Below the pieces are notes generated by a model. That model was not told where the DNA came from, did no database searches, and saw nothing but the letters and a program-made list of their open reading frames with translations. Shown in pieces: positions 16,697 to 25,531 of a stretch of 64,000 nucleotides of DNA (its first letter is position 1; each line of letters begins with the position of its first letter). The stretch covers positions 1,240,001 through 1,304,000 of the forward strand of contig NC_014829.1 in the NCBI RefSeq assembly GCF_000177235.2, written 5' to 3'. This DNA is from Evansella cellulosilytica DSM 2522 (GTDB taxonomy: Bacteria > Bacillota > Bacilli > Bacillales > Salisediminibacteriaceae). The translations under genes were made by a program, and so were the position numbers.

Positions 16697-16975
16697 TTTC
16701 ATCGAACACCTCCCAATTACTACTAAAATATTGAAAACATGAACTTATACGAATGTACATGTTAGTTTATGAGATTGAAGTGGCTATTTATACGTATGAG
16801 TTATTGGGTGAGTTATGTTAAATTCATTCAAGAAATTTAAGTGATTTTTGAAATGAAAACATTAATATAACGTATGTCGTGGGTATTATTACCTGTAATG
16901 ATGGTGCTGTACTTATTTGTAAAATTGTATTAAATAACTTAAATTGTTAGAACTCATACGAACAAATAAATAATA

Positions 16976-16998
16976 GTTCAGGGATCTAGTCCCTGAAC
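16976..16998 (+). repeat. Small GTTCAGGGA hairpin
   Basis: Perfect 9-bp stem GTTCAGGGA/TCCCTGAAC with a 5-nt loop. It is a short relative of the hairpin at 6462-6527. The surrounding 16697-17059 holds no gene. Confidence 0.6.
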
Positions 16999-17059
16999 TT
17001 TAGAAGGTTACAGATGAGAGATTTAAGCAGATGGATAGTGATTAATAACATGGTAGATG

Positions 17060-17311
17060 CTGGAGAACGAAGGCAGACAATATTGAATGAAAGTCTAGCC
17101 TAGTTTATTAATAAATTGATACATACGAAACCAATGCTCCTGAGTTAGGGTTATTTTCGCTACGGTTATGAGAGCACACTGAAAACGATTTGTAACAGAT
17201 GCGATAAATCCTATCATGTAAAGGGAGAAATGAGGCACTTGTATGTCCATAAAAGGCCAAAGGAAAAATTGCATTTGTAAGTTTGGCTAATGAGAACCGT
17301 CCCTGTTAGTC
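17060..17311 (+). repeat. Duplicated ~250-bp segment, copy B
   Basis: Imperfect direct copy of 11528-11796, about 5.5 kb away, ending in repeat copy 6. Small indels break the frame that is open in copy A. Confidence 0.7.
17285..17311 (+). repeat. 27-bp dispersed repeat, copy 6
   Basis: GGCTAATGAGAACCGTCCCT then GTTAGTC, one base from the canonical form. Confidence 0.9.
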
Positions 17312-17432
17312 AGGTACAGTGTTGTAGTAGTTTTATATCAGAAGGTATAAATTTTTTTGGGGATTTATACCCAATTTCTTTCTTTTTTTCGATATACTAG
17401 AATGGTATATAAAAAATGTTGGAGGTTACTTA

Positions 17433-18515
17433 ATGAAATTATTTTTTCCCACTATTACATTATTCTCTATGCTGTTGCTACTTGGTGGATGCAATGAGGA
17501 TACAGCAACGACTAATACCCCCGAGGTAAACGAAGCTAGTATTATCTCTACAGATGAAATGACAGCCGAGGAATTTGTAAATCATTTTTATACTCACTAT
17601 TTAGATCAAGATTATAAAATGGTAAAGGAGTACTTATCACCTACTTATCTAGAGCGGCATGGTGTCACCGCAAATGATTTCGTTTCAGCGCTTGAGGACC
17701 GCGATTTTCGTTCCAATATTGAATTCCTTGAATATCGAATCGCAAATTCTCGTGAGATAGATGACCATAATATGTTTTTCAGGGTATCTGTAAAAAGTAA
17801 CTATAATGGAAACGAACAAGTAGACGATGATGAACTAGTTGTGTTTCGAGAGGATGGAGATTGGTTAATCGATCCAGATGGTTTCTCTTCTTTTGACACT
17901 TTCGATAACACGATAGCTACGGAACAACTGTCTTTTGAAGACTTTGAAATTCATACGAGAAATCGAGTTTACGGACAAGACGTACATATTTTCTTTAATT
18001 GGGAGATAAACCTTCCAAATGTTAGTCTTTTTTATATGGCAGATAGTGCAGTATCTGTTTTAACGGATACAGGTGAAGTTTATACTAGTACTCGTTCAAT
18101 TGACCTTCATTCTATTTTTGAGCCTAATAGGGTGCATGAAATAGCGTTGGAGTTTGAGGATGTTGAAGGGACTCCTACTCAATTACTGTTTGAAAACCTT
18201 GTACTCCAAGATGAAAATGGTGATCCTATGATTATTCCACGAGAAACTCTTGAAATTATTGTTGATTTAGACGAAGAGTTTATCTCTACTTCTTTGCCAT
18301 TAGAAGGTGTTTCGGAAGACATCATTATGGAAGCGTTCGAAAATGAGAGGGAGCGCTTGAATCAGCATAATCCAGAACTTTATCAATTGGAAAGTGTTAC
18401 TTACTTAGATAATGGATACTGGAAAGGTGAGTACTTACAGACAGCTAGTGGCTCAACAACATCAACTCTTGTTAATATTTTTAATGGGACAACACGTATG
18501 AACAAGCATTATTGA
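17433..18515 (+). CDS. Lipoprotein with NTF2-like domain, unknown function
   Basis: 360 residues. The signal peptide ends in lipobox LGGC (Cys20). A Thr-rich spacer is followed by an NTF2-like (DUF4878-type) segment, about residues 45-145, with EMTAEEFVNHFYTHYL and a VFREDGDWLID strand pair. The C-terminal part is beta-rich and unassigned. GGAGG is well placed before ATG 17433. It is a single gene ending in a good terminator and is anchored outside the membrane. Confidence 0.75.
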   Translation: MKLFFPTITLFSMLLLLGGCNEDTATTNTPEVNEASIISTDEMTAEEFVNHFYTHYLDQDYKMVKEYLSPTYLERHGVTANDFVSALEDRDFRSNIEFLEYRIANSREIDDHNMFFRVSVKSNYNGNEQVDDDELVVFREDGDWLIDPDGFSSFDTFDNTIATEQLSFEDFEIHTRNRVYGQDVHIFFNWEINLPNVSLFYMADSAVSVLTDTGEVYTSTRSIDLHSIFEPNRVHEIALEFEDVEGTPTQLLFENLVLQDENGDPMIIPRETLEIIVDLDEEFISTSLPLEGVSEDIIMEAFENERERLNQHNPELYQLESVTYLDNGYWKGEYLQTASGSTTSTLVNIFNGTTRMNKHY

Positions 18516-18530
18516 TAATCATTATTTAAA

Positions 18531-18566
18531 GCCGACAAGCCTAAGAGGTTGTCGGTTTATTTTTTA
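18531..18566 (+). terminator. Rho-independent terminator
   Basis: CCGACAA (18532-18538) pairs with TTGTCGG (18549-18555), followed by a T-rich run. Confidence 0.85.
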
Positions 18567-18687
18567 GTCGTTGATGCTTTCTTGGCTGCGATATACAAAG
18601 TAGTGCCATTCCATTCAGTTAAATTGAAGCCATTGACGAATACTTAGAAGTTAAAGAACATCGATAAAATGTAGAATATCATGAAAG

Positions 18688-18714
18688 GGCTAACGAGAAC
18701 CGTCCCTGTTAGCC
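18688..18714 (+). repeat. 27-bp dispersed repeat, copy 7
   Basis: GGCTAACGAGAACCGTCCCT then GTTAGCC. Inverted ends are intact, with one T-to-C change. Confidence 0.9.
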
Positions 18715-18876
18715 GGGGGTATCTCTTATTTTTATAAAGGAAGTAGTAGAATATTGTAGAATATGTAAAGAACTACAGAGATAAAAGGGATCCTTGTTAT
18801 GTAGTTTTATTACAATTCGACCATGTGGTCATTGTAGCAAGGTCAAACTTTGGAGATATTATCGGAGGTGTACTTG

Positions 18877-19995
18877 TTGAACGATACGATAGATGAAAGT
18901 GAAGAAGGTGCTACTCTTGTTCATTTCGTTGAGGGATTAGCGGGTGTTTCAGATTTTATCATGATTATTTTAGCGATTTCTACAGGACTGCTAACTTTAG
19001 TTGGGTTAATCTCTATTTATATTTCTATTAACCTTCAACACCGAATTGAGAAAGCGCAAGAGCTCCTGTGGGATTTAAATGAATTGTCATATCCTATAAA
19101 ACCTAAAGAATACCTTGGATATACAATCATTCAAAGATTAACGACATATAGGCAAATTCGCGATAAGCAAGATGACATTACTTTAAAGATTGCAAAATTA
19201 GCGAGAAACTCTATTTATTCTGTTTCTAGTATATGGGCATTTATCATTTTATTTTCATACCTTTTACTCGATGTTAAGCTTTGGTTATTCCTTATTGTAC
19301 TTGGTGGTATAGTGATATTCTTTATGATTAAATATGCGGAAACGTTAAATATGTTTAAGGGAATTTTTAATAAAGTTAAAAGAAAAGAAATACCTACATA
19401 TGATGATTTATTAAATGTTGATATTGACACAGACCTTTTTACCCTAGGGCTTGCGAGTAATAATCTAGAATTGTGTGTAGAGAAGAAAGGTTCAACCTAT
19501 TATTTTTACTTGGAATTACCACTAGACTTTAAAAATATCATTTTAAGTAAATTTACTATTTATGAATATGATCAAAGGTTCAAAGAGGACAAGTTAGTTT
19601 ACGAAGAACATGATAGGCAATTAAATCAATCTGCTCTTAACATACGGAAATATCGTCATACGATAGTGAAAGATGTTTCTTTAACGAAAAAACGGTTAGA
19701 AGTAAACCTCATTATTAGTAATAATAAAGAAAGCATCGCCGTTGTTTATAAAGAAGTGGAGAAGGGATTAGTGAAAACGAACAGCTTTGATCCAACAGAA
19801 TACACAAGGATATTACCATCCACTGTCACTCAAAGGCCTACAAGATTTGAAGTGAAAAAAGAAGAAACAGTACAAAAACAACAAAACACGGAGCATAGGT
19901 GTCACAGTTGTGGTGCTTTGTTTGAGGATTTAGAAAGTTGTCCGTATTGTGGTTGGATAGATGTAAATCAATTAAAAAAAGTTAGGAAGAGATGA
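18877..19995 (+). CDS. Membrane protein with C-terminal zinc ribbon
   Basis: About 372 residues. One membrane helix lies near residues 23-45 and a helical pair near 115-155. A cytoplasmic beta-rich domain follows. The C-terminus is a CxxC-x10-CxxC zinc ribbon (CHSCG..CPYCGW). GGAGGT at 18864-18869 is seven bases before TTG 18877, so the earlier in-frame TTG at 18850 is discounted. No known family was recognised. The small gene at 20035 follows after about 40 bases and may be co-transcribed. Confidence 0.7.
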   Translation: MNDTIDESEEGATLVHFVEGLAGVSDFIMIILAISTGLLTLVGLISIYISINLQHRIEKAQELLWDLNELSYPIKPKEYLGYTIIQRLTTYRQIRDKQDDITLKIAKLARNSIYSVSSIWAFIILFSYLLLDVKLWLFLIVLGGIVIFFMIKYAETLNMFKGIFNKVKRKEIPTYDDLLNVDIDTDLFTLGLASNNLELCVEKKGSTYYFYLELPLDFKNIILSKFTIYEYDQRFKEDKLVYEEHDRQLNQSALNIRKYRHTIVKDVSLTKKRLEVNLIISNNKESIAVVYKEVEKGLVKTNSFDPTEYTRILPSTVTQRPTRFEVKKEETVQKQQNTEHRCHSCGALFEDLESCPYCGWIDVNQLKKVRKR

Positions 19996-20034
19996 AACGG
20001 TGGGGCCAAAACATTACCGAAGGGGACTCAGCCT

Positions 20035-20232
20035 ATGAATATGCAACGACCTAAATTTATAGATAGCGAATACTTCTACTGGAACGAAGATGGTAAGACG
20101 ATAAGGGAGCGCATGAAACTACTACCTAATGCGCCTGCTGTAATTGAAAAGGAATACGAAGACTACGTGAGTGAGTACGAAGAGTGGGAGCGACAATGGA
20201 GTGAAGGACTTAACGGTAGAATAGAAAACTAA
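20035..20232 (+). CDS. Small acidic hypothetical protein
   Basis: 65 residues, rich in Glu, Tyr and Trp (EYEDYVSEYEEWERQW), soluble, with no recognisable domain. AAGGGG lies upstream of ATG 20035 and a terminator directly follows the stop. Its link to the zinc-ribbon protein upstream is positional only. Confidence 0.55.
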   Translation: MNMQRPKFIDSEYFYWNEDGKTIRERMKLLPNAPAVIEKEYEDYVSEYEEWERQWSEGLNGRIEN

Positions 20233-20238
20233 GAGTGA

Positions 20239-20263
20239 GAGCGCATTTATAGGCGCTCTTTTT
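20239..20263 (+). terminator. Rho-independent terminator
   Basis: GAGCGC pairs with GCGCTC around an 8-nt loop, followed by TTTTT. Confidence 0.85.
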
Positions 20264-20296
20264 ATGTGTAAATGGATGTGAACCTATACGCAGGAC

Positions 20297-20323
20297 GGCT
20301 AACGAGAACCGTCCCTGTTAGTC
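20297..20323 (+). repeat. 27-bp dispersed repeat, copy 8
   Basis: GGCTAACGAGAACCGTCCCT then GTTAGTC. It is the rightmost copy; none was seen inside the defence island. Confidence 0.9.
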
Positions 20324-20489
20324 ACTCAAAATATAACAATTTGTGATTTTATGAATGTTGAAAAATTAACTTTCTCAAGAAATAAAGATTTACGTTACAT
20401 ACAATAGTTTTTTGATAAAATATTTTAAGTAGGCAGTAGAAGGAAGGGGACGGCTCTTCTGCTTCCAAGTTCTATAAAAGGGTGGGGCT

Positions 20490-21446
20490 ATGGTGAAAAT
20501 GAATTCGATTGAGGAGTTACTAGATTGGGAGGATGACTGGCTTGAGCGTGATGGCTTAGATGTGGGGGAAGAGCGAAATGCTTGGTTAGAGGAAGGTGTG
20601 GAGCTGTACAAAAAGTTTATTGAGATTGATAAGAAGGAACCGCGCTATTCTATTACTCTCTCTGAGCTTTATTTAGAAGTAGGTCGTGAAGAGAAGATAA
20701 AAAAGGGAAACCAAATTAAAGCGTATCAAACATTGAGATCTGCAACACTTTATGCACCTAAAAAACCGGATGCGTTTTATCATTTGTCGTTTATTTTAGC
20801 TAAAGAAAAAAGAAAGTGGGAAGCTGTTCTGTTTTACGGAAATGAAGCTTTGGAAAAGGGGGTAACGGGCAGCAGACGGATTAAACTGCTTTGCAATTTG
20901 GCACTTGGTTATGCGCGGCTTGGGTATATTGTGAAATCACTTGAATTGTTTGAAGAAGCTAAGGCATTAGATGAGCAGATGGAACATGAGTGGTTTATTG
21001 AATTATATTCTGATCGAATGAAAGAGAACCGTCGAGAACCGATTTTATTAAAAGAGACAAATGAAAAAAGAAAAGCTGTTTCAAAAGAAGATTATAATCA
21101 TATTTTAGAAGATGCAATGGATGGGAAATGTGTTGTATTAGATTTAACGAAGGAAAATAAATTTTTTCGTGGTATTAAAGATGATATTCGTTTGGAACGA
21201 AAAGAAGCAGAAGTTCTCGGTTACTTGATCGATCATTCGATGACATCTTGTCCAAAAAAGCGAATTGAAGAATCGATATGGGATGATTGTAAAGTAAGTG
21301 CTTCCGCAGTAAAGCGTTATATCACAAGTATTCGAAGGAAGCTATCCGAAGCAATGGGGCGGGAAGATATAGCAGCGGCAGTATTAGTTACAACAAATGA
21401 TGGTTACGAATGGAAGTCTGAAATTCCATCCGTTGTCCTCCGTTAG
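20490..21446 (+). CDS. TPR protein with OmpR/PhoB-type winged-helix DNA-binding domain
   Basis: 318 residues. The N-terminal ~190 residues are tetratricopeptide-like helices. The C-terminal ~100 residues are a winged helix (LERKEAEVLGYLIDH, then SASAVKRYITSIRRKL as the recognition region, then a TNDGYEW wing). There is no receiver domain. This layout suggests a transcription factor controlled by protein binding to the TPR part. Several starts (20490, 20493, 20499) are possible; GGTGGGG at 20481-20487 does not clearly decide. A terminator overlaps the stop. Confidence 0.75.
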   Translation: MVKMNSIEELLDWEDDWLERDGLDVGEERNAWLEEGVELYKKFIEIDKKEPRYSITLSELYLEVGREEKIKKGNQIKAYQTLRSATLYAPKKPDAFYHLSFILAKEKRKWEAVLFYGNEALEKGVTGSRRIKLLCNLALGYARLGYIVKSLELFEEAKALDEQMEHEWFIELYSDRMKENRREPILLKETNEKRKAVSKEDYNHILEDAMDGKCVVLDLTKENKFFRGIKDDIRLERKEAEVLGYLIDHSMTSCPKKRIEESIWDDCKVSASAVKRYITSIRRKLSEAMGREDIAAAVLVTTNDGYEWKSEIPSVVLR

Positions 21447-21447
21447 G

Positions 21448-21478
21448 CTGGTTACTAAAAAGTAACCGGTCTTTATTT
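21448..21478 (+). terminator. Rho-independent terminator
   Basis: GGTTACT pairs with AGTAACC around AAAA, with a T-rich tail. Confidence 0.8.
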
Positions 21479-21515
21479 ATACTTAGGGTACAAAGAAAAC
21501 AGGAGGATGATGACA

Positions 21516-22301
21516 ATGAACTTAATGAAATTAGAAATGATGAATGGAACAGAGCGTGTAGCAGAGGCATTACAAATGAGAGGATTGTTTATTGAAGTGA
21601 AAAACGACATCATTGTATTAACGAAGGAAAATACAGCACAGGATATCGAAATGGTACCTCAGTTACTAAGCAGTTTGAACATCCCTACATTCTGGGTTGC
21701 AGGTGATCAATTCCAAGTATTGGTGAACCGGTTACCGATAGCAACGATGAAAAAAATAATGAATGTTCGTGGTCATGAGTTTCCAGTGAGGATGGAAGCT
21801 TACCATTACCGCTGGAGAGCATTTGCCCAAAGACGATTTGGTATTAAAGTAAATGCATTAAACTTAGATCCACAAGTAGCAATGATGGTGAAAGTATTAA
21901 ACTTAGCAGGAATAACGACATTAGCTGGCTGTAACGGTCACCATAGATATTCACCAAATTTCCAATTATCCGGTGTTTTCCAGGGCGCGTGGTTTGAGAT
22001 TATTCAAGAAAAATATTTAAGTAAATGTGATCTTCATTATAAATGGAGCGTCCACTATGGCAATCAATCTGGCGCAAGTATTATCGCAGATAAACATTCA
22101 AGCGACAGTTGGGATATGAATAAAATTTATCAAGATACCGTACAAATAGCCACAACGCTACTGAAGGATTCAGAAGAAATTCGCCAACTGAAAAAACAAA
22201 TCTTCAAGCGAGATGGAGAAATGAAGCAAATGGCGGAACGGTTTGTTTTGGAGAAGGATTATAAAGGGTTAGTAGATTGGATGAGAGGGCTTGTTGCGTG
22301 A
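21516..22301 (+). CDS. Hypothetical protein with conserved-looking GCNGHH segment
   Basis: About 261 residues, soluble. A notable AGCNGHHRYSPNFQLSG stretch lies mid-protein (about residue 140), with Cys and His that could bind metal, and the C-terminus is a charged coiled helix. AGGAGG at 21501-21506 favours the third ATG (21516) over 21507 and 21510, which are too close. No family was recognised. It is the last ordinary gene before the defence island. Confidence 0.6.
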   Translation: MNLMKLEMMNGTERVAEALQMRGLFIEVKNDIIVLTKENTAQDIEMVPQLLSSLNIPTFWVAGDQFQVLVNRLPIATMKKIMNVRGHEFPVRMEAYHYRWRAFAQRRFGIKVNALNLDPQVAMMVKVLNLAGITTLAGCNGHHRYSPNFQLSGVFQGAWFEIIQEKYLSKCDLHYKWSVHYGNQSGASIIADKHSSDSWDMNKIYQDTVQIATTLLKDSEEIRQLKKQIFKRDGEMKQMAERFVLEKDYKGLVDWMRGLVA

Positions 22302-22638
22302 AAAATAAAGTGATGCCCTAATTTTCAAGTGATTTGCGGTGTGCCTGACTCTTGTTGAGCATAAAACGTTAACGTATTACGAGCAGATACCTCTTATAAA
22401 TAATTTTCGGTGTAGTGAAAAAAAGAAATGCTACATGGTAAAATATAACTGTAGTTCATAATATATTTTTTAATAGAAGTCGGAACGATCGTCCTGCTTT
22501 TTCTTAACTAAATGCAGTAGGATTTCTTTGAAAGAAAACCGTGCCCTATTGTTGGATTATTTGTTGCTAAATTCGAGTTGTTAAAAGTTATTTGATCTGT
22601 AAATTATATCTAATGTATGCGATGAAAGGAGACAAGTA
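22302..22638. other. Intergenic region, no gene seen
   Basis: AT-rich, with stops in all frames and no repeat or strong hairpin recognised. Confidence 0.4.
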
Positions 22639-22725
22639 ATGAGATATTATGATGAATTATTAGGTAGAAAGAAAAACGGAGAAAATATAAGTTTGGACGA
22701 ATTAACTTCTAAAAATTTAACATAA
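22639..22725 (+). pseudogene. 28-codon N-terminal gene fragment
   Basis: AAAGGAG seven bases upstream and ATG 22639 look like a real gene start, but the frame stops after 28 codons (MRYYDELLGRKKNGENISL..). The following 160 bases hold only stops, so this is likely the head of a deleted gene, perhaps the one whose tail is at 22886-23110. Confidence 0.4.
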
Positions 22726-22885
22726 TATCTCAAAAACTGCAAAAGCAATTACTCATTTTACTTTTCGAAACGGTCCGATAGAAAGATATGCATACTAATA
22801 AAACTAAAAATATAACTAACCGAGATATGAAAATTCTTAACTAATATATGTTAAATAGAATAGCGTATATATTTATTTTAGATAA

Positions 22886-23110
22886 AGAAGAGCGTTGGTT
22901 GGAATAAGTTTTACTGATTTTGTTATTTATAACAAGCTAGACAAAATGCCGTTACTAGTGGTTGAAGTAGACGGTCATGCGTATCATGCAAATAATCCTG
23001 TTCAACTAAAACGAGATAAAATGAAGGATTCTATTTTAGAGAAGTACAATATTCCAGTTATGCGGCCCAGTACAACAGATAGTAGGGAAATGATATTTAT
23101 TCGATTTTAG
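22886..23110 (+). pseudogene. DUF2726-type nuclease domain remnant
   Basis: In-frame stop at 22883, then residues TDFVIYNKLDKMPLLVVEVD and AYHANNPVQLKRDKMKDSIL, which match the DUF2726 / Vsr-like nuclease fold usually found at the C-terminus of large superfamily 1 helicases. Everything upstream of this domain is missing and no ribosome site is present, so it is a gene tail left by a deletion. Confidence 0.6.
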
Positions 23111-23157
23111 TTTCAATGGCAAAAGAATTAGGGAGAATGCGATGGAGGGATTCTCTA

Positions 23158-24024
23158 ATGATGGAAAATGAGTTAATAGACAAAATAACCAATCTAAGCA
23201 TATGGAAAAAAGGTGACCAGCGCGCACCTCATAAGCCGTTGTTGATCCTTTATGCCCTTGCTAGATTGCAGAGCTCTCAAGAACGTCTACTCTCCTATTC
23301 AGAAGCAAGAGGAAAGTTGACGGAACTATTGGTGGAGTTTGGACCACAGAGAAGGTCCTATCATCCAGAGCAACCGTTTGTTCGATTACAAAGAGATGGG
23401 ATTTGGGAACTGGATAAATTAGAAATGGAACCTAATAACCGAAAGCTGTTAAAAAATGAAGTAAGTGGCGGTTTTTCTGAACAAGTATATAATCTTCTTC
23501 TTAACAATAACAATCTAATTAGAAAAGTGACAGATATTATTCTTAATAACCACTTCCCTGAAACCATTCACGATGACATCCTCATGCATGTTGGCCTGGA
23601 TATCGATTTCAAAGGAAAACGTTCAAGGGACCCTAATTTTAGAAATAAAATATTACGTGCCTACGAATACAGTTGTGCCATTTGCGGTTATAATGTCCGT
23701 TTAGGAAATAATCTTGTGGGTATTGAAGCTGCACATATTAAATGGCATCAAGCAGGTGGTCCTGACAATGAGGAGAATGGAATCGCTTTATGCTCTTTGC
23801 ACCATAAATTATTTGATCGCGGTGTGTTTACATTAACAGAGACAAACATCCTATTAGTTGCGGAAGAGGCACATGGTACAAATGGCTTTAACAAATGGTT
23901 AATGAAATTTCACGGAGAAACAATTCGTAGACCAATACATCCAGATTATCATCCAGAGAAACAGTTCCTGAACTGGCATGTGAGAGAGGTATTTAAAGGA
24001 CCTTCTAGGTATTATGATGTGTAG
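23158..24024 (+). CDS. Sulfur-binding-domain HNH endonuclease (type IV, phosphorothioate-DNA directed)
   Basis: About 288 residues. The N-terminal ~140 residues carry APHKPLLILYALAR (23-36) and the SYSEARGKLTELLVEFGP helix typical of the ScoMcrA-like sulfur-binding domain. The C-terminal HNH_2 nuclease has CAICG, AAHIKWH (His193) and LHHKLFDRG (His215/His216). Proteins of this design recognise phosphorothioate-modified DNA and cut nearby. GGAGGG at 23144-23149 sets ATG 23158; the frame is open back to 23116 but without a ribosome site. No dnd modification genes are in the window, so it most likely acts against foreign modified DNA. Confidence 0.82.
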   Translation: MMENELIDKITNLSIWKKGDQRAPHKPLLILYALARLQSSQERLLSYSEARGKLTELLVEFGPQRRSYHPEQPFVRLQRDGIWELDKLEMEPNNRKLLKNEVSGGFSEQVYNLLLNNNNLIRKVTDIILNNHFPETIHDDILMHVGLDIDFKGKRSRDPNFRNKILRAYEYSCAICGYNVRLGNNLVGIEAAHIKWHQAGGPDNEENGIALCSLHHKLFDRGVFTLTETNILLVAEEAHGTNGFNKWLMKFHGETIRRPIHPDYHPEKQFLNWHVREVFKGPSRYYDV

Positions 24025-24736
24025 TATTGGACGGTGAGGTGGGCTGCAAATTCTGCGCTTGATTATGCTTTTCATTCCTTCAGTGGGAGAAGGAAATGGT
24101 ATTAGGGTATTTCATAATTTGTAATTTTACTTATACCTAAAAAAATACTATATGTAAGAGTCTTTTTTCAAATTGTAGAGTCAATCTTTACTAGAGCTAT
24201 AGTGGATACGAATTACGAGCAATTTGGAAAAAAGAAGTGTCTAATTGTGACACCTTTGTGTAACAGGGTTTTGATGTAGAGCCCTTTCAAAACATCATTA
24301 TCTATCCAACTTTTCATTGTGAAAGTTCAATTGAGATAGTGGTAGATATGATACCGAAAACAAGAATTACAGGTAAATTAACTGTGAAAATAAATTCTAT
24401 AGAAGTAGTGTTGGAAGCAGCTAAAAATAAAGAAAAAGGATAGATGAAGACTGCCCAAAGAGAATCAGTAGGATGTAGGATTGTATAAAAGACTGTTCTA
24501 GTATATTAAGTAACCGGGAAGGAAATAGAAATTTTCGAATGCGTGGAAAACAAAACTCACTTATTTACTAAATCCGAATATTACCTTTAATCGTTCCTGT
24601 GCTTCGTAATGGTCAGTATGATAAAATACGATATATATAAGGACAAATTAAAATCTACCTTTATTCTAGCGAACTTAAAATTAGATTATTTGATGATGAA
24701 TAAAAATTATTAAATGAGTTATTTAGGAGGATTTAA
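24025..24736. other. Gap with one small decayed frame
   Basis: A stop-free stretch 24264-24443 (59 codons, no start codon or ribosome site) reads QGFDVEPFQNIII.. and ends in AAKNKEKG. It looks like a gene remnant of unknown origin. The rest is AT-rich without recognisable features. The promoter of the following operon should lie in 24600-24720. Confidence 0.4.
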
Positions 24737-25516
24737 ATGCTTAAACTAATTGGTTGGAGTAACCCGGGTAGAAGTATAAGTGATACTACACATAGACAAA
24801 TGTTTGGGATTATGTCCTATTTAAAAGATAAAGATAAGGTTGGTCAGGATGTTTGGAACTCTGAACTTCAAGCAAAAATCGGAAAAACAATAGATGTTAA
24901 TAAACCAAGTACGCTTCGTCACATAGTTGGATTTATGAAGAGTATTGGAATAATTTACGGAGATTCCTTGCAAGGTGGGAAAGTACCCGATAGTAGACAT
25001 CTAGTAACGCAGAGTGGCGAGGTTCTATATCAGCTAATTGAAATGGAACAACTCGCGAAAGAACAGAAAAAAAAAGAAGTTATTGAGCAAGTCGGTACTA
25101 TGTATAAGCATTTCTATGCGAACGCTTTTATTTATTGGTATGTAAGAGGTACAGATATCCATGTTGTGAGAACGGTTTTAAAGACACTTGATAAATTTGA
25201 CTCGCTAGATAAAATGGAATGGTTTATTATGAATACCTTTATTACGGCTACCGATAATGCGGTACAAGAAGAAATAGTAGAAAAATATATTGAGCAATAC
25301 CGTAATAAAGAGCTTACCTTAACAAAAGATAGTATTGTTGAAAATGTAAATGCTTATGGTTTTTGGGCTTCACTTCTTAACTATACAGGACTTATTAGAA
25401 AAGAAGGAAGTAAAATATACAAGGGGAATTTACACCCCGAATTGACTAATGCAATATTAGAAGATGATTTTTTACAACATTTTGATATAGAGGAACGATA
25501 TAATTTACGAATGTAA
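24737..25516 (+). CDS. Restriction-cluster subunit of unknown fold (YdiR-position protein)
   Basis: 259 residues, soluble, mostly helical, with no recognised catalytic motif. The N-terminal half has a winged-helix-like look (STLRHIVGFMKSIGIIYGD). AGGAGG is seven bases before ATG 24737, and the McrB-like gene begins 15 bases after the stop. In B. subtilis the BsuMI system has three restriction subunits (YdiR, YdiS, YdjA) plus two C5 methyltransferases. The gene content here is the same, so this is proposed as the YdiR-equivalent by position; sequence kinship was not tested. A DNA-recognition role is possible. Confidence 0.55.
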   Translation: MLKLIGWSNPGRSISDTTHRQMFGIMSYLKDKDKVGQDVWNSELQAKIGKTIDVNKPSTLRHIVGFMKSIGIIYGDSLQGGKVPDSRHLVTQSGEVLYQLIEMEQLAKEQKKKEVIEQVGTMYKHFYANAFIYWYVRGTDIHVVRTVLKTLDKFDSLDKMEWFIMNTFITATDNAVQEEIVEKYIEQYRNKELTLTKDSIVENVNAYGFWASLLNYTGLIRKEGSKIYKGNLHPELTNAILEDDFLQHFDIEERYNLRM

Positions 25517-25531
25517 AAGGGAGTATGCCAT

